Source: CAZPRY01 sp964589175
Lineage (GTDB): Bacteria; Fidelibacterota; UBA2242
Assembly: GCA_964589175.1 (NCBI GenBank)
Contig: CAZPRY010000043.1
Coordinates: 1-31,178, forward strand
DNA: 31,178 nucleotides
Direction: 5' to 3'
A program made the position numbers and the translations under genes. Numbering within the stretch: position 1 is the first letter of the stretch; each line of letters opens with the position of its first letter. Below, in pieces: positions 23,575-31,098 of this stretch. The notes under the pieces are model-generated. The model did no database searches, had not been told where the DNA came from, and worked only from the letters and a program-made list of their open reading frames with translations.

Positions 23575-24745
23575 AAAAGCAGATAATCTCCTGAAAAGGA
23601 TCGATTCTATTCTTGAACCTTTTTGTTCAAATCCATATGCATATGTCGCTTCGTCAATTTGGATAATATTTAGCGTATGCATTTTTTCTAAGAATTCACT
23701 GGTTCAATTTCGTTACGAAAATCAAAATATCCTCTATCTACTCAGTGCTTTATCTCAATCTATGGCAGCCCTTTTTGCGATTATGTTTTCAATAATATTG
23801 GTGTATAACCAGATTTCAAAATATGCAGTAGGTAAAATTGAACTGGATTTGTGGACAACGGTATATGGTTTATTATTCATTTTTAACATTATATCCCCTT
23901 TGTTTATCTTGTATATTGACCAGTTAACTCTAACTAAATATGTTTTATCAACGAGCTTTTTATCGTTAGTATTGTCCATCTGGTTTTTGGTTCACGTTCA
24001 AAATCAGAATCAGCCCGATATAATCTTAAAAAAAAGTATTAATCAATATGAACAACTGATAAAAAGAGGCGATATCCATATTAATTATTCACATCTCGAG
24101 GATATTATTATCAAGTCTTTTAAGAATGATGATCTTGATGTTTTTGCTAGGTCGATCTTTGAATTACGCAGTTTAGCTGAGTGGGATTATAAATGTTTAC
24201 AGATAAATATGACGTATATGGAATATCCATCAGAATCTTCAATTAGGAAATATGGCTATCAAGATGCGTTATACAGGCTTCAAAAAATTGGTGAAAAGAT
24301 AATTGATGATTCATATTTTTCAGAAATATTTTATAGAACGCTAGAGAAAGATTATGTCGGAATACTAGACCGAGATTATCTAATTCCTCATATAATCGAT
24401 GATGACTCTAATGGAGAGCACTGGTTTGCTTATACAGATGAGTACATGGAAGTATTAGATACTCTAATAAAAGTCATTTCTTGGATAGAACAAGGATATA
24501 ATCCATACGAGGCTTTAAGAAGCACACTACTTATTAAACAAAAGATACAGCGAAAGGAATATTACAATCATTTTAGAGAAGGACTTAAAGAAGAAAGTAT
24601 TCGACGGATAATAAAGGACTTGGAATATTTACAACCTGACACTAACTATCACCATTTCATTACAGATTCCTTTCGCGTGGAAAACAAAAACACCATTCGA
24701 TCTATATTACATGATATGAAGGCAGATTTATCGAAGAAAAATTAA
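23555..24745 (+). CDS. AT-rich gene for a four-helix membrane protein of unknown function
   Basis: A 396-residue protein not recognised from motifs. Four hydrophobic segments lie at about residues 28-46, 60-82, 95-120 and 124-147. A long soluble C-terminal region (about 150-396) follows, rich in charged and aromatic residues, with no conserved catalytic pattern seen. Topology recalls large predicted membrane proteins of the DUF2254 sort, but no diagnostic motif is present. The gene is strikingly AT-rich, with many A/T-ending codons (aaa, att, tat), unlike its neighbours. The start overlaps the TPM gene by 20 bases with little ribosome-binding signal. Recent acquisition is likely. A defence or sensing role is possible but not shown. 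Confidence 0.7.
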   Translation: MKSEWDKKADNLLKRIDSILEPFCSNPYAYVASSIWIIFSVCIFSKNSLVQFRYENQNILYLLSALSQSMAALFAIMFSIILVYNQISKYAVGKIELDLWTTVYGLLFIFNIISPLFILYIDQLTLTKYVLSTSFLSLVLSIWFLVHVQNQNQPDIILKKSINQYEQLIKRGDIHINYSHLEDIIIKSFKNDDLDVFARSIFELRSLAEWDYKCLQINMTYMEYPSESSIRKYGYQDALYRLQKIGEKIIDDSYFSEIFYRTLEKDYVGILDRDYLIPHIIDDDSNGEHWFAYTDEYMEVLDTLIKVISWIEQGYNPYEALRSTLLIKQKIQRKEYYNHFREGLKEESIRRIIKDLEYLQPDTNYHHFITDSFRVENKNTIRSILHDMKADLSKKN

Positions 24746-24915
24746 AGGAGAGCCTCGTATGAAATACATTTATATCCCATTTGTGATTTTTGTTCTACTG
24801 GTTCTACCAGAAATAATTGGATGTGATAAAAATAATACCCATGGGGCATATATGTTATCCCAAAAAGACCTCAAACAAACGAATGAGGAAATGTTAATTA
24901 AATATGGGAATGAGC
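23575..24915. other. AT-rich island with boundaries at gene ends
   Basis: From just after the small TPM gene stop to about codon 50 of the lipoprotein peptidase, the sequence is visibly AT-rich; both sides return to moderate composition abruptly. The island includes the whole membrane-protein gene and the signal-peptide part of the peptidase gene. No terminal repeats, integrase or transposase were seen. Signal peptides alone can be AT-rich, so the right boundary is less certain than the left. Confidence 0.55.
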
Positions 24916-26807
24916 ATTCCAAGCGCATCCGCAAAGGCGTCGAGCAGGTGAGCAAATTCTGGCGTGCACAGGACGGTGACAAGGATGCATTCAGGACCTT
25001 TTGCCTGGAAAATTTCGTTACCGCTCCCGAAGAACTCGACGAATCGCTGAGACGGCTGGAGATATCCTTCGAAACGCTCAATGGGGTGCTCCTGGAACTG
25101 CGCCGCCAGATGCAATGGAATATCCAGGTGGATACCGGGCCCAACCTGCCGATCGATCGACTGATGGCCAATTTCAGCCTGGCTTCGCACGTAGAGGAAG
25201 ACCTGTACAAAAGTAAAATCGCCTTTTTCGTACTGCTTAATTTTCCGGTCTACTCGCTGGATGAGGTGTTAAAAGAAGGCCCAAAGTGGCCGCGTCAGAA
25301 GTGGGCTGAAGTTCGCCTGGCGCAGCGATTTACCTCGCGTGTTCCATCCGATGTGACTCAGGAAATCTACGAAGCCTATGTCGCTACCGACGATTATATC
25401 AACAACTATAACATTTACATGCACAATTTGTTGACGGAGGATGGCCAACGGCTATTCCCCGAGGGACTCCGCCTGATCACGCATTGGGGCCTGCGCGATG
25501 AGCTCAAATCGCAATACATGGACGCGGCGGAGGGCCTTGCCCGCCAGAAGATGATTTACGAAGTGATGAAACATATCATCTTCCAGGACATTCCGCAAGT
25601 CGTGATCAACAACCCCGAAATAGACTGGAAAGTCTATTCCAACGCAGTGATTGGGGAAGGCGCGAATAACCGACCTGAACCAAATACCCGCTACGAGCGT
25701 TGGCTGAATGTTTTCCGGGCCGAGAAAAAATCCGATCACTACTACCCGGTTTATCCTACGAAAATCGAACGGCGTTTCAACCAGGATCGTGAAATCCCCG
25801 AGAAAACGGTGGAGAACCTGTTCATCAAGCTCCTGAGTTCGAAAGAGTTTAAACGCACCGGCAAAGCGATCCAGGGAAGGCTTGGCCGGGAATTGGAACC
25901 GTTTGACATCTGGTATACGGGATTTAAAACCGATTTAAAATACAGTGAAGCCGAACTGGATATGATTGTCTCGAAGCGTTTTCCAACGGTGGAGGCCTTC
26001 GACCAGAGCATACCCTACATCCTGGTTGCGCTGGGATTCGACAGGGAAACCGCCGAATTTCTCGGCAGCAAGATTGAGATCGATCCATCCCGCGGGGCAG
26101 GACACGCCCAAGGCGCCGAGCGCCGTTCCGATAACGCCCACCTGCGCACCCGCATACCCGCAACTGGCATGAATTATAAGGGCTTCAATATCGCCATCCA
26201 TGAATTGGGCCACAATGTGGAGCAGGTGTTCACCCTGAACCGGGTGGATCATACGCTGCTCCAGGGCGTGCCGAACACGGCCTTCACGGAAGCCTTCGCA
26301 TTCGTCTTCCAGAGCCGCGACCTGCAGGTGCTGGGGCTGACCGGTAAACGGGATGAGAATGCCGGGCATCTTAACAATTTGCACAATCTCTGGGCGACCG
26401 GCGAAATCGCGGCTGTGGCGCTCGTGGATATGTACGCCTGGAACTGGCTCTACGCCCATCCCGAAGCCGATGCGGCTGAATTCAAAGCCGCCGTCATCGG
26501 GATTGCCCAAGATGTCTGGAACCGCTATTACGAACCGATTCTGGGGCATAAGGATGCGCCTATCCTGGCGATCTATTCGCACATGATCGATGCCGGTCTG
26601 TATCTGCCGGATTACCCGATTGGGCACATCATCCAGTTCCAGATGGAAGAATACATGAAGAATAAGGACCTGGCAAGGGAGATGGAACGCATGTGCATCC
26701 AGGGACGCCTTACTCCCAACCTGTGGATGAAAGGCGCCGTCGGGGCGGACATCTCGGTCGAACCGATGCTGAAGGCGGCTGCCGAGGCACTCAAAGTGAC
26801 TTTTTAA
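24759..26807 (+). CDS. HELGH zinc metallopeptidase lipoprotein
   Basis: A 682-residue protein with AAAGGAG eight bases before the ATG. The N-terminus (IYIPFVIFVLLVLPEIIGC) is a lipoprotein signal with Cys22 as the lipidated residue. A long helical region runs to about residue 475. The zinc site is HELGH (481-485, IAIHELGHNVEQVF), with Glu511 in TEAFAFVF as a plausible third ligand 30 residues on, so it is a gluzincin. The helical fold and spacing recall M3-like oligopeptidases, but family assignment is not certain. Being a lipoprotein, it would act outside the inner membrane. The first 50 codons are AT-rich and the rest is not. Confidence 0.78.
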   Translation: MKYIYIPFVIFVLLVLPEIIGCDKNNTHGAYMLSQKDLKQTNEEMLIKYGNEHSKRIRKGVEQVSKFWRAQDGDKDAFRTFCLENFVTAPEELDESLRRLEISFETLNGVLLELRRQMQWNIQVDTGPNLPIDRLMANFSLASHVEEDLYKSKIAFFVLLNFPVYSLDEVLKEGPKWPRQKWAEVRLAQRFTSRVPSDVTQEIYEAYVATDDYINNYNIYMHNLLTEDGQRLFPEGLRLITHWGLRDELKSQYMDAAEGLARQKMIYEVMKHIIFQDIPQVVINNPEIDWKVYSNAVIGEGANNRPEPNTRYERWLNVFRAEKKSDHYYPVYPTKIERRFNQDREIPEKTVENLFIKLLSSKEFKRTGKAIQGRLGRELEPFDIWYTGFKTDLKYSEAELDMIVSKRFPTVEAFDQSIPYILVALGFDRETAEFLGSKIEIDPSRGAGHAQGAERRSDNAHLRTRIPATGMNYKGFNIAIHELGHNVEQVFTLNRVDHTLLQGVPNTAFTEAFAFVFQSRDLQVLGLTGKRDENAGHLNNLHNLWATGEIAAVALVDMYAWNWLYAHPEADAAEFKAAVIGIAQDVWNRYYEPILGHKDAPILAIYSHMIDAGLYLPDYPIGHIIQFQMEEYMKNKDLAREMERMCIQGRLTPNLWMKGAVGADISVEPMLKAAAEALKVTF

Positions 26808-27005
26808 ATTTAACGTCAGTTCGATCTAAGCAAGGCGTTCGAATAACCTATTAACTCTTTGATTATTGGGGTATTGATCCGACTACGTTCAGACATACAA
26901 TCCATCAGCCTGTTCAGGACCTCTGATTTCCGGGCGGTCAATTTTATGATGCCGCCATTATCGATGGGAAAGGCTATCATCTTTTGAATTATGTACAGTA
27001 ATATA

Positions 27006-27032
27006 CTCTGTGATTCTCCGAGACTCTGTGGC
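27006..27032. repeat. Partial copy of the CTCTGTGGC repeat
   Basis: ctctgtgattctccgagact followed by ctgtggc resembles the right arm of the element at 18045-18070 (ctcagtgctttcagtgtctc, then tgtggc). The other arm is not present nearby. Confidence 0.4.
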
Positions 27033-27090
27033 AATATTCGTATTTCTCTTATATCGAACTCATGTTAAATTCAAATTGAAATAAGATGGG

Positions 27091-27128
27091 GCCTTCCGGG
27101 TTTTCGTAATTCGGAAGGCTTTTTATTT
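27091..27128 (+). terminator. Rho-independent terminator
   Basis: GCCTTCCG (27091-27098) and CGGAAGGC (27112-27119) form an 8-bp stem, followed directly by TTTTTATTTTG (27120-27130). It would end transcripts from the plus-strand lipoprotein peptidase. Its stem core is the same as that after citF. Confidence 0.75.
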
Positions 27129-27217
27129 TGCCGGAACGCTTCTATCCGTTAAAGACGATTCATCCGATTGCGAAGTAAGGTTTTATGAAAACTGGTTCTG
27201 GGAACCGGGGTGATTGG

Positions 27218-28486
27218 CTATTCCGGCGGGAAGAAATATTGCAGGGCTTCGTCGAGGTGGGCGCGCCAGTTGCCGATGGAGTGGTATTCGTTCCAGCCGA
27301 AAAAGCGGCCGTCGAAATCGTTCTCTTCCAAGTACCCGGCGAGTTCCAGGGCGGGCTCGTAAATCCAGGGCTCGTAAGTTCCGGCGTCGAGATAGATGCG
27401 GGCGCGGAACGGCTGGCTTTCGGCGAAACATTCGACAAGTTCCGTGTTGTGAATAGCGGGTGACTGGGCGGCACAGCAGCCGAAGATTTCGGGCCGCATA
27501 TAGGTGAAATAAAGGGCTGCCATTCCGCCTTTGGAGAAACCGACAACCGCGCGGTCAAGGGCCTGGCGGCTGCTGTTGTACATCGCGTCGATGATGGGCA
27601 CCAACTCATCGGCTACGATATTCAGGAAGACTTCATCGTACCAGTATTCACTGTCCCGGTTGCGCGGTTCGACGAAGACGCCGATCACCGGCTCGATGCG
27701 TTGCTGGTAAATCAGATAATCGAAGATGCGGTCTGCGTAAGCATTATTGAGATAAGTGGAGCCGTCGTGAAAGTAGACGGTCGGATAGGAGGCACCGTCC
27801 TCACGATAACCCGGCGGCAGGTAGACGGAGATTTGGCGCGTACTGCCGCGGGCCTGGTCGGTAAAGGGGAAAGACTCGATTGTACCGTGCGGAATATCGC
27901 AGATTTCGATCTCGGGCGGCGGGAGATAGTCGGGCATTGCCAGTTCCGAATTCAGCCCGAAATCGCCGAAACAGCAGGTCCCCGGATTGAGCGGATCGCG
28001 CTGCAGGACGCCGTTCACGATCAGTTTGTATTCCAGGCGGGCATCGGAGGGCACCGCCATGGAATAATAATACAGATCGGTTTGGGCCAGGCGAGACAAA
28101 ACCGGCCGGTCGTATCCCCAGCCGTTGAAATCGCCGATCAGGGCAAGCTCCGGATTGCGGCTGTCGCGATAGAGGAAATGGGCGATTCCGCCGTTTTCGA
28201 CGTAAGGAATACCGGCAGCCGCGGCAATTGCCATGAACGAATCGACGGCGGCCTGCTTCCGGACGGAATCACTGAGCGCTTCGACTCCGCGGATGAAACG
28301 CGTGAATTCTGTATCGAGTTGGGCCAGATCGATTTCCGGCAAAGGCCGGCTGAAATGCCATTCGAACTCAGGGTTCCATCTGTCCTCCTCGCTAGTCCGA
28401 AATAAATCACAGCCGGGCAGGATTCCTAAAACAAGCAGGCCGGCAACGCAGAGTTCTCGCATAGTTACCGGCCTGGATGTTCTCAT
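27218..28486 (-). CDS. Putative esterase lipoprotein (enterochelin esterase/Fes-like alpha/beta hydrolase)
   Basis: A 422-residue protein. The start at 28486 follows GAGAAG; a second ATG eight codons on is possible. GILPGC is a lipobox with Cys26. After a helical segment, residues about 95-190 form an E-set/CBM48-like domain (ALIGDFNGWGYDRPVL, RLEYKLIVNGVLQRDPLNPG). The hydrolase domain then has RQISVYLPPGYREDG, TVYFHDGSTYL and the nucleophile elbow VVGFSKGGMAALYF with Ser318. LDAGTYEPW and EYHSIGNWRAHL give probable acid and histidine positions. Proteins of this layout are serine esterases acting on carbohydrate esters, siderophores or similar compounds; the true substrate is not shown. It follows the broken aldo/keto reductase after 31 bases on the same strand. 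Confidence 0.83.
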   Translation of the reverse strand: MRTSRPVTMRELCVAGLLVLGILPGCDLFRTSEEDRWNPEFEWHFSRPLPEIDLAQLDTEFTRFIRGVEALSDSVRKQAAVDSFMAIAAAAGIPYVENGGIAHFLYRDSRNPELALIGDFNGWGYDRPVLSRLAQTDLYYYSMAVPSDARLEYKLIVNGVLQRDPLNPGTCCFGDFGLNSELAMPDYLPPPEIEICDIPHGTIESFPFTDQARGSTRQISVYLPPGYREDGASYPTVYFHDGSTYLNNAYADRIFDYLIYQQRIEPVIGVFVEPRNRDSEYWYDEVFLNIVADELVPIIDAMYNSSRQALDRAVVGFSKGGMAALYFTYMRPEIFGCCAAQSPAIHNTELVECFAESQPFRARIYLDAGTYEPWIYEPALELAGYLEENDFDGRFFGWNEYHSIGNWRAHLDEALQYFFPPE

Positions 28487-28517
28487 AAGCTTCTCGGGAT
28501 TTTATACGTGCTTCATT

Positions 28518-29477
28518 TTAGGTAAGTTCCGGGATTTCATGGGGTTGCAGCGGACCCAAATCCGAGGCCGCACAATTATCGATTACCTGCCCGGCCGTTT
28601 TGGCGCCGGGGATCGCCACATGACAGGCCGGGTGCGAGAGGCAGAAACGCAGGCTGACCTGCGTCATGCTCTGTTCGGGATAGCGGTTGTACAGAGGCTG
28701 CAACTGTTCCAATTGCGTCAGATAGGTATTCAACTTTTCCGGTGACAGGTTCATGCTGCGATGATCTTCCTTATCGAAGCGGCTGTCACGGTTGAATTTG
28801 CCGGTCAGCAGACCGAACAGGATGGGAATCCGCACGATCACGCCGATACCGTACTCGATGGCTTTGGGGAAAAGCAGCTTTTCGGCTTCGCGTTCCAGCA
28901 GGTTGTAGCGCACCTGGATGCTGTCCAGGATATCATGATGTCCGTCTAGCAGAAAGGCCTGTTCGGTCTCCTTGAAGGACTGGATGCTCAGTCCGGCGTG
29001 CTTGATCTTGCCGTCCTTTTTCAGAGTGGCGAGCGCTTCCCAGGGATCGTCGCGGCGCAGTTTTTCCGTATCGGGACTGTGCAGTTGCAGCAGATCGAGC
29101 GCGTCGACCTTAAAACGTTTCAGACTCTGTTCGGCGGCGAAGATGATGTAGTCCTTAGCGGCATTCTAGCGGATACTGCCGTAGCCCATGTCGTCTTTGT
29201 CGTCGGCATTATAAAAATCGTTACCGGCTTTGGTGGCGACAATTACATCGCCCTTGCCGCGTTCTTTCAGAACCCCGGCAATCAAATCCTCGGAGTGCCC
29301 GAAGCCGTAGACATCGGCGGTGTCGATGAAGGTGACGCCCTGATCGAGGGCGGTGTGCAGGGCCTTGCGGGAGACGTTATCGTCCGTCGGTCCCCAGTTC
29401 ATACCGCCGATAGCCCAGGCGCCGAAACCGATTGTAGAAATTCCCGGGCCGCGTTTTCCGAGTTGTGTATATTGCAT
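28518..29477 (-). pseudogene. Aldo/keto reductase gene interrupted by one in-frame TAG
   Basis: Read from 29477, residues 1-103 run MQYTQLGKRGPGISTIGFGA, then FIDTADVYGFGHSEDLIAGV with the catalytic Asp and Tyr, and VIVATKAGNDF with the catalytic Lys, up to GYGSIR and TAG (29166-29168). The same frame continues without another stop for 215 codons: DYIIFAAEQSLKRFKVDALD, LLQLHSP with the conserved His, KIKHAGLSIQSF, IQVRYNLLE, and AIPGAKTAGQVIDNCAASDL, ending at 28518. A single base change from CAG, TGG or a similar codon explains it. Other genes in the window (for example DJ-1, LemA and the radical SAM gene) end in TAG, so general TAG recoding is unlikely. Sequencing error, recent mutation or suppression remain possible. 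Without the stop the protein would have a normal length of about 319 residues. Confidence 0.85.
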
Positions 29478-29608
29478 GTTTTACTCCGTATTTTTTCCGA
29501 ATATAGTCAATCCGGGAGGCCAAATGCAACGGGTTCGTGAAACCGGAGTTGAGCCGGATTTGTTATGTTGACAGTTCGGGGGATTTGTATTAAATTTACC
29601 CGCTTTTT

Positions 29609-29681
29609 GCCTCGGTAGCTCAATTGGTAGAGCAGCGGACTCTTAATCCGTTGGTTGAAGGTTCGAGTCCTTCCCGGGGTA
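29609..29681 (+). tRNA. tRNA-Lys (anticodon CTT)
   Basis: A 73-base cloverleaf. The acceptor arm pairs GCCTCGG with CCGGGGT (including G-T wobbles), the D arm is AGCTCAATTGGTAGAGC, and the anticodon stem GCGGA/TCCGT encloses CTCTTAA with anticodon CTT at 29642-29644. The T arm is GAAGG-TTCGAGT-CCTTC. The discriminator base is A and CCA is not encoded. A terminator-like hairpin follows five bases later. Confidence 0.95.
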
Positions 29682-29685
29682 CTCC

Positions 29686-29713
29686 AATAACGGCTCTTTC
29701 AGGAGCCGTTATT
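29686..29713 (+). terminator. Hairpin terminator after tRNA-Lys
   Basis: AATAACGGCTC (29686-29696) pairs perfectly with GAGCCGTTATT (29703-29713) around a six-base loop. The following sequence is TTAATT-like rather than a strong T-run, but position and stem strength fit a tRNA terminator. Confidence 0.7.
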
Positions 29714-29904
29714 TAATTGCAGATTACACGATTGCAGATTGAGTGATTGTCTGGCATCGTATGTGGCGGTAGAGAACATTAATCCCGGCATTAAAACCGG
29801 ATATCGGTGGGATTCGCTTCATTATTTGCTACGTATATGTCAAGCGAAAGTTATCCTTCAATTCTATCGGCTAATATTTGCGGCGTTAGCCGGCGGAGTC
29901 CGTA

Positions 29905-30594
29905 TTAAGTGAGTTTATCAAAGCGCCGAAATATATCCTCATAAGCCGCCTGATATTCAGGATTACATTTTAAGACGATGTCCTGAACATCGGTTCGCAC
30001 TTTCACCAGGGCTTTTACAGCCGCTTGCGGGAAGCACCCGTGACCGACGTGCTCCATTAATTCGGTCAGCGTATCGGCGGCGGCAAACTGAATCTCAGGA
30101 TTCGGGTTCGACAGCGCAGCAGTAAGCGCGCAGATCGCCTGATAAATATTGTGCCCGTAAAAAGCTGCATGGCCGCGTGTCCAGTCAAATTCGTCACCGT
30201 GGTTGATATCATTGGCCCGCAGGCCAAGGTAATTCACGATATGAAGATCTTTCTGCGCCACAAATCCCTCTGCAATGCCGGACGCGATTTCATTCCCGTT
30301 GCTGCAACAAATATAAACCGGCTCCTGGCAATAGAAGCAGGATGCAATGTATTCCATGATATCGACGATGTAACTATCCTTCTGGGCCTCGTTCCATTTC
30401 ACACAGTAATAACCAATTCCGGATTTCATGATCTCTTCTGTGAGATTAGCAGAAATTTTCCCAAGCGATACAACGGCCCGGAATCCCTGTGCTAAAAGCC
30501 AGTCCAGCGCTTCAGTAGAGTCCGGCACATCGCCGACCGCCAGCAAACCTTCCATTTTCCAGGCGAAATTGGGCAAAGGAATATTTTTAGACAT
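29905..30594 (-). CDS. Dual-specificity phosphatase-like protein with a degenerate P-loop
   Basis: A 229-residue protein with CAGGAG nine bases before the ATG. Residues 10-110 resemble the tyrosine/dual-specificity phosphatase fold: WKMEGLLAVGDVPDSTEALD, LLAQGFRAVVSLGK, GIGYYCVKWNEAQ and then PVYICCSNGNEIASGIAEGF at 92-111. The P-loop pattern C-x5-R is altered: after Cys97 (C-S-N-G-N-E-I) the arginine position is Ile103, and the residue before is Cys instead of His. If the fold is right, this is probably a non-catalytic phosphate or protein binder. Residues 135-229 are helical (HEAT-like character, PEIQFAAADTLTELMEHVGH). The call rests on pattern reading only; the gene is real by length, ribosome binding site and codon character. 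Confidence 0.6.
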   Translation of the reverse strand: MSKNIPLPNFAWKMEGLLAVGDVPDSTEALDWLLAQGFRAVVSLGKISANLTEEIMKSGIGYYCVKWNEAQKDSYIVDIMEYIASCFYCQEPVYICCSNGNEIASGIAEGFVAQKDLHIVNYLGLRANDINHGDEFDWTRGHAAFYGHNIYQAICALTAALSNPNPEIQFAAADTLTELMEHVGHGCFPQAAVKALVKVRTDVQDIVLKCNPEYQAAYEDIFRRFDKLT

Positions 30595-30658
30595 TTATAC
30601 ACGCTCCTGATTGCAACCTTAAGGTTCATAGTTTTGGCGCGCTAGCGACAAATACCCT

Positions 30659-30673
30659 GCAAGCTATGCTTGC
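30659..30673. other. Short palindrome at the 3' end of the small cassette-like gene
   Basis: GCAAGC-TAT-GCTTGC is a perfect 6-bp stem followed on the plus strand by gcttttctttttct. No plus-strand gene leads into it. On the minus strand it lies just past the stop of the 110-residue gene, where an attC would be expected if the gene is a cassette, but the RYYYAAC and GTTRRRY ends are absent. Confidence 0.35.
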
Positions 30674-30685
30674 GCTTTTCTTTTT

Positions 30686-31018
30686 CTAGAACTTTTCAAG
30701 CGCTTTGAGTTTCTGTTGGGTTTCCTCTGAGAGCGCCTGGACGTGTTCCGGTTTTAAAAGGTTATGGCGTTTCAACTGGAACAGCCTGTGGATCAGGTTG
30801 GATCGGCGCCAGTCATCAAAACAACAGGCGACAATGCGGTCGGAATCTTTAATGTGTCGATAGAGCGTGAGGTACTTATCACCTTCGGATTGTCCGGAGG
30901 CCTTGAGGATGGCCATGGACTGGTTGTTGATCCGCTCAAACAAGGCGGCAAGGAGTTCCTCTTTCACCTTCTTCATGTACTTCCAATCCTGCTCTGGCGT
31001 TGATCCTGCCATATTCAT
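30686..31018 (-). CDS. Small protein of unknown function, possible integron cassette gene
   Basis: A 110-residue acidic/basic helical protein, MNMAGSTPEQDWKYMKKVKE at the start and a distinctive DRIVACCFDDWRRSNLIHRL near residues 60-79. It is not assigned to a family. The start is preceded by AGAGGAG and lies only about 20 bases from the edge of the attC-like site at 31039-31098, as is usual for integron gene cassettes, whose leaders are very short. Its stop (TAG) is followed by a palindrome rather than a second clear attC. Confidence 0.7.
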   Translation of the reverse strand: MNMAGSTPEQDWKYMKKVKEELLAALFERINNQSMAILKASGQSEGDKYLTLYRHIKDSDRIVACCFDDWRRSNLIHRLFQLKRHNLLKPEHVQALSEETQQKLKALEKF

Positions 31019-31038
31019 CTCCTCTGTCTTATTCCAAA

Positions 31039-31098
31039 GCCCAACGCCGCTAATCAGCCGCGCGGCTTTTTGCGTCGGCTGAATTAGCCTGGTTAGGG
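31039..31098 (-). other. Integron attC-like recombination site
   Basis: On the plus strand GCCCAAC (31039-31045) and GTTAGGG (31092-31098) are the outer boxes. Inside, GCTAATCAGCCG (31049-31060) pairs with CGGCTGAATTAGC (31076-31088) apart from one extra base, leaving a 15-base end loop. Read on the minus strand the right-hand core is GTTGGGC, an exact GTTRRRY, and the unpaired extra base falls in the first arm, as in known attC sites where extrahelical bases set polarity. The opposite box CCCTAAC deviates from RYYYAAC in its first base. This orientation places the minus-strand gene at 31018 directly after the site. No integrase gene is within the window. Confidence 0.6.

Larger units (their letters stand above)
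26808..27217. other. 410-base intergenic stretch between convergent genes
   Basis: Contents: a partial CTCTGTGG-type repeat (27006-27032), a hairpin terminator (27091-27128), and a 72-codon minus-strand frame at 26816-27034. That frame would need a TTG start lying inside the repeat and matches nothing I recognise, so it is not called as a gene. Confidence 0.5.

Noticed and set aside
26816..27034. A 72-codon minus-strand frame in the intergenic region
   Set aside because: Needs a TTG start inside a repeat element, has no ribosome binding site and matches no known family. Kept only as part of the gap description.
29166..29168. TAG recoding (for example pyrrolysine or amber suppression) in the aldo/keto reductase
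   Set aside because: Several intact genes here end at TAG, and nothing else suggests recoding. A nonsense mutation is simpler.
29873..29904. A second attC-like site after the phosphatase-like gene (CGGCTAA...TTAGCCG with GCGGCGTTAGCC)
   Set aside because: It forms a 7-bp hairpin but lacks a proper GTTRRRY/RYYYAAC pair and the long two-part stem of attC.
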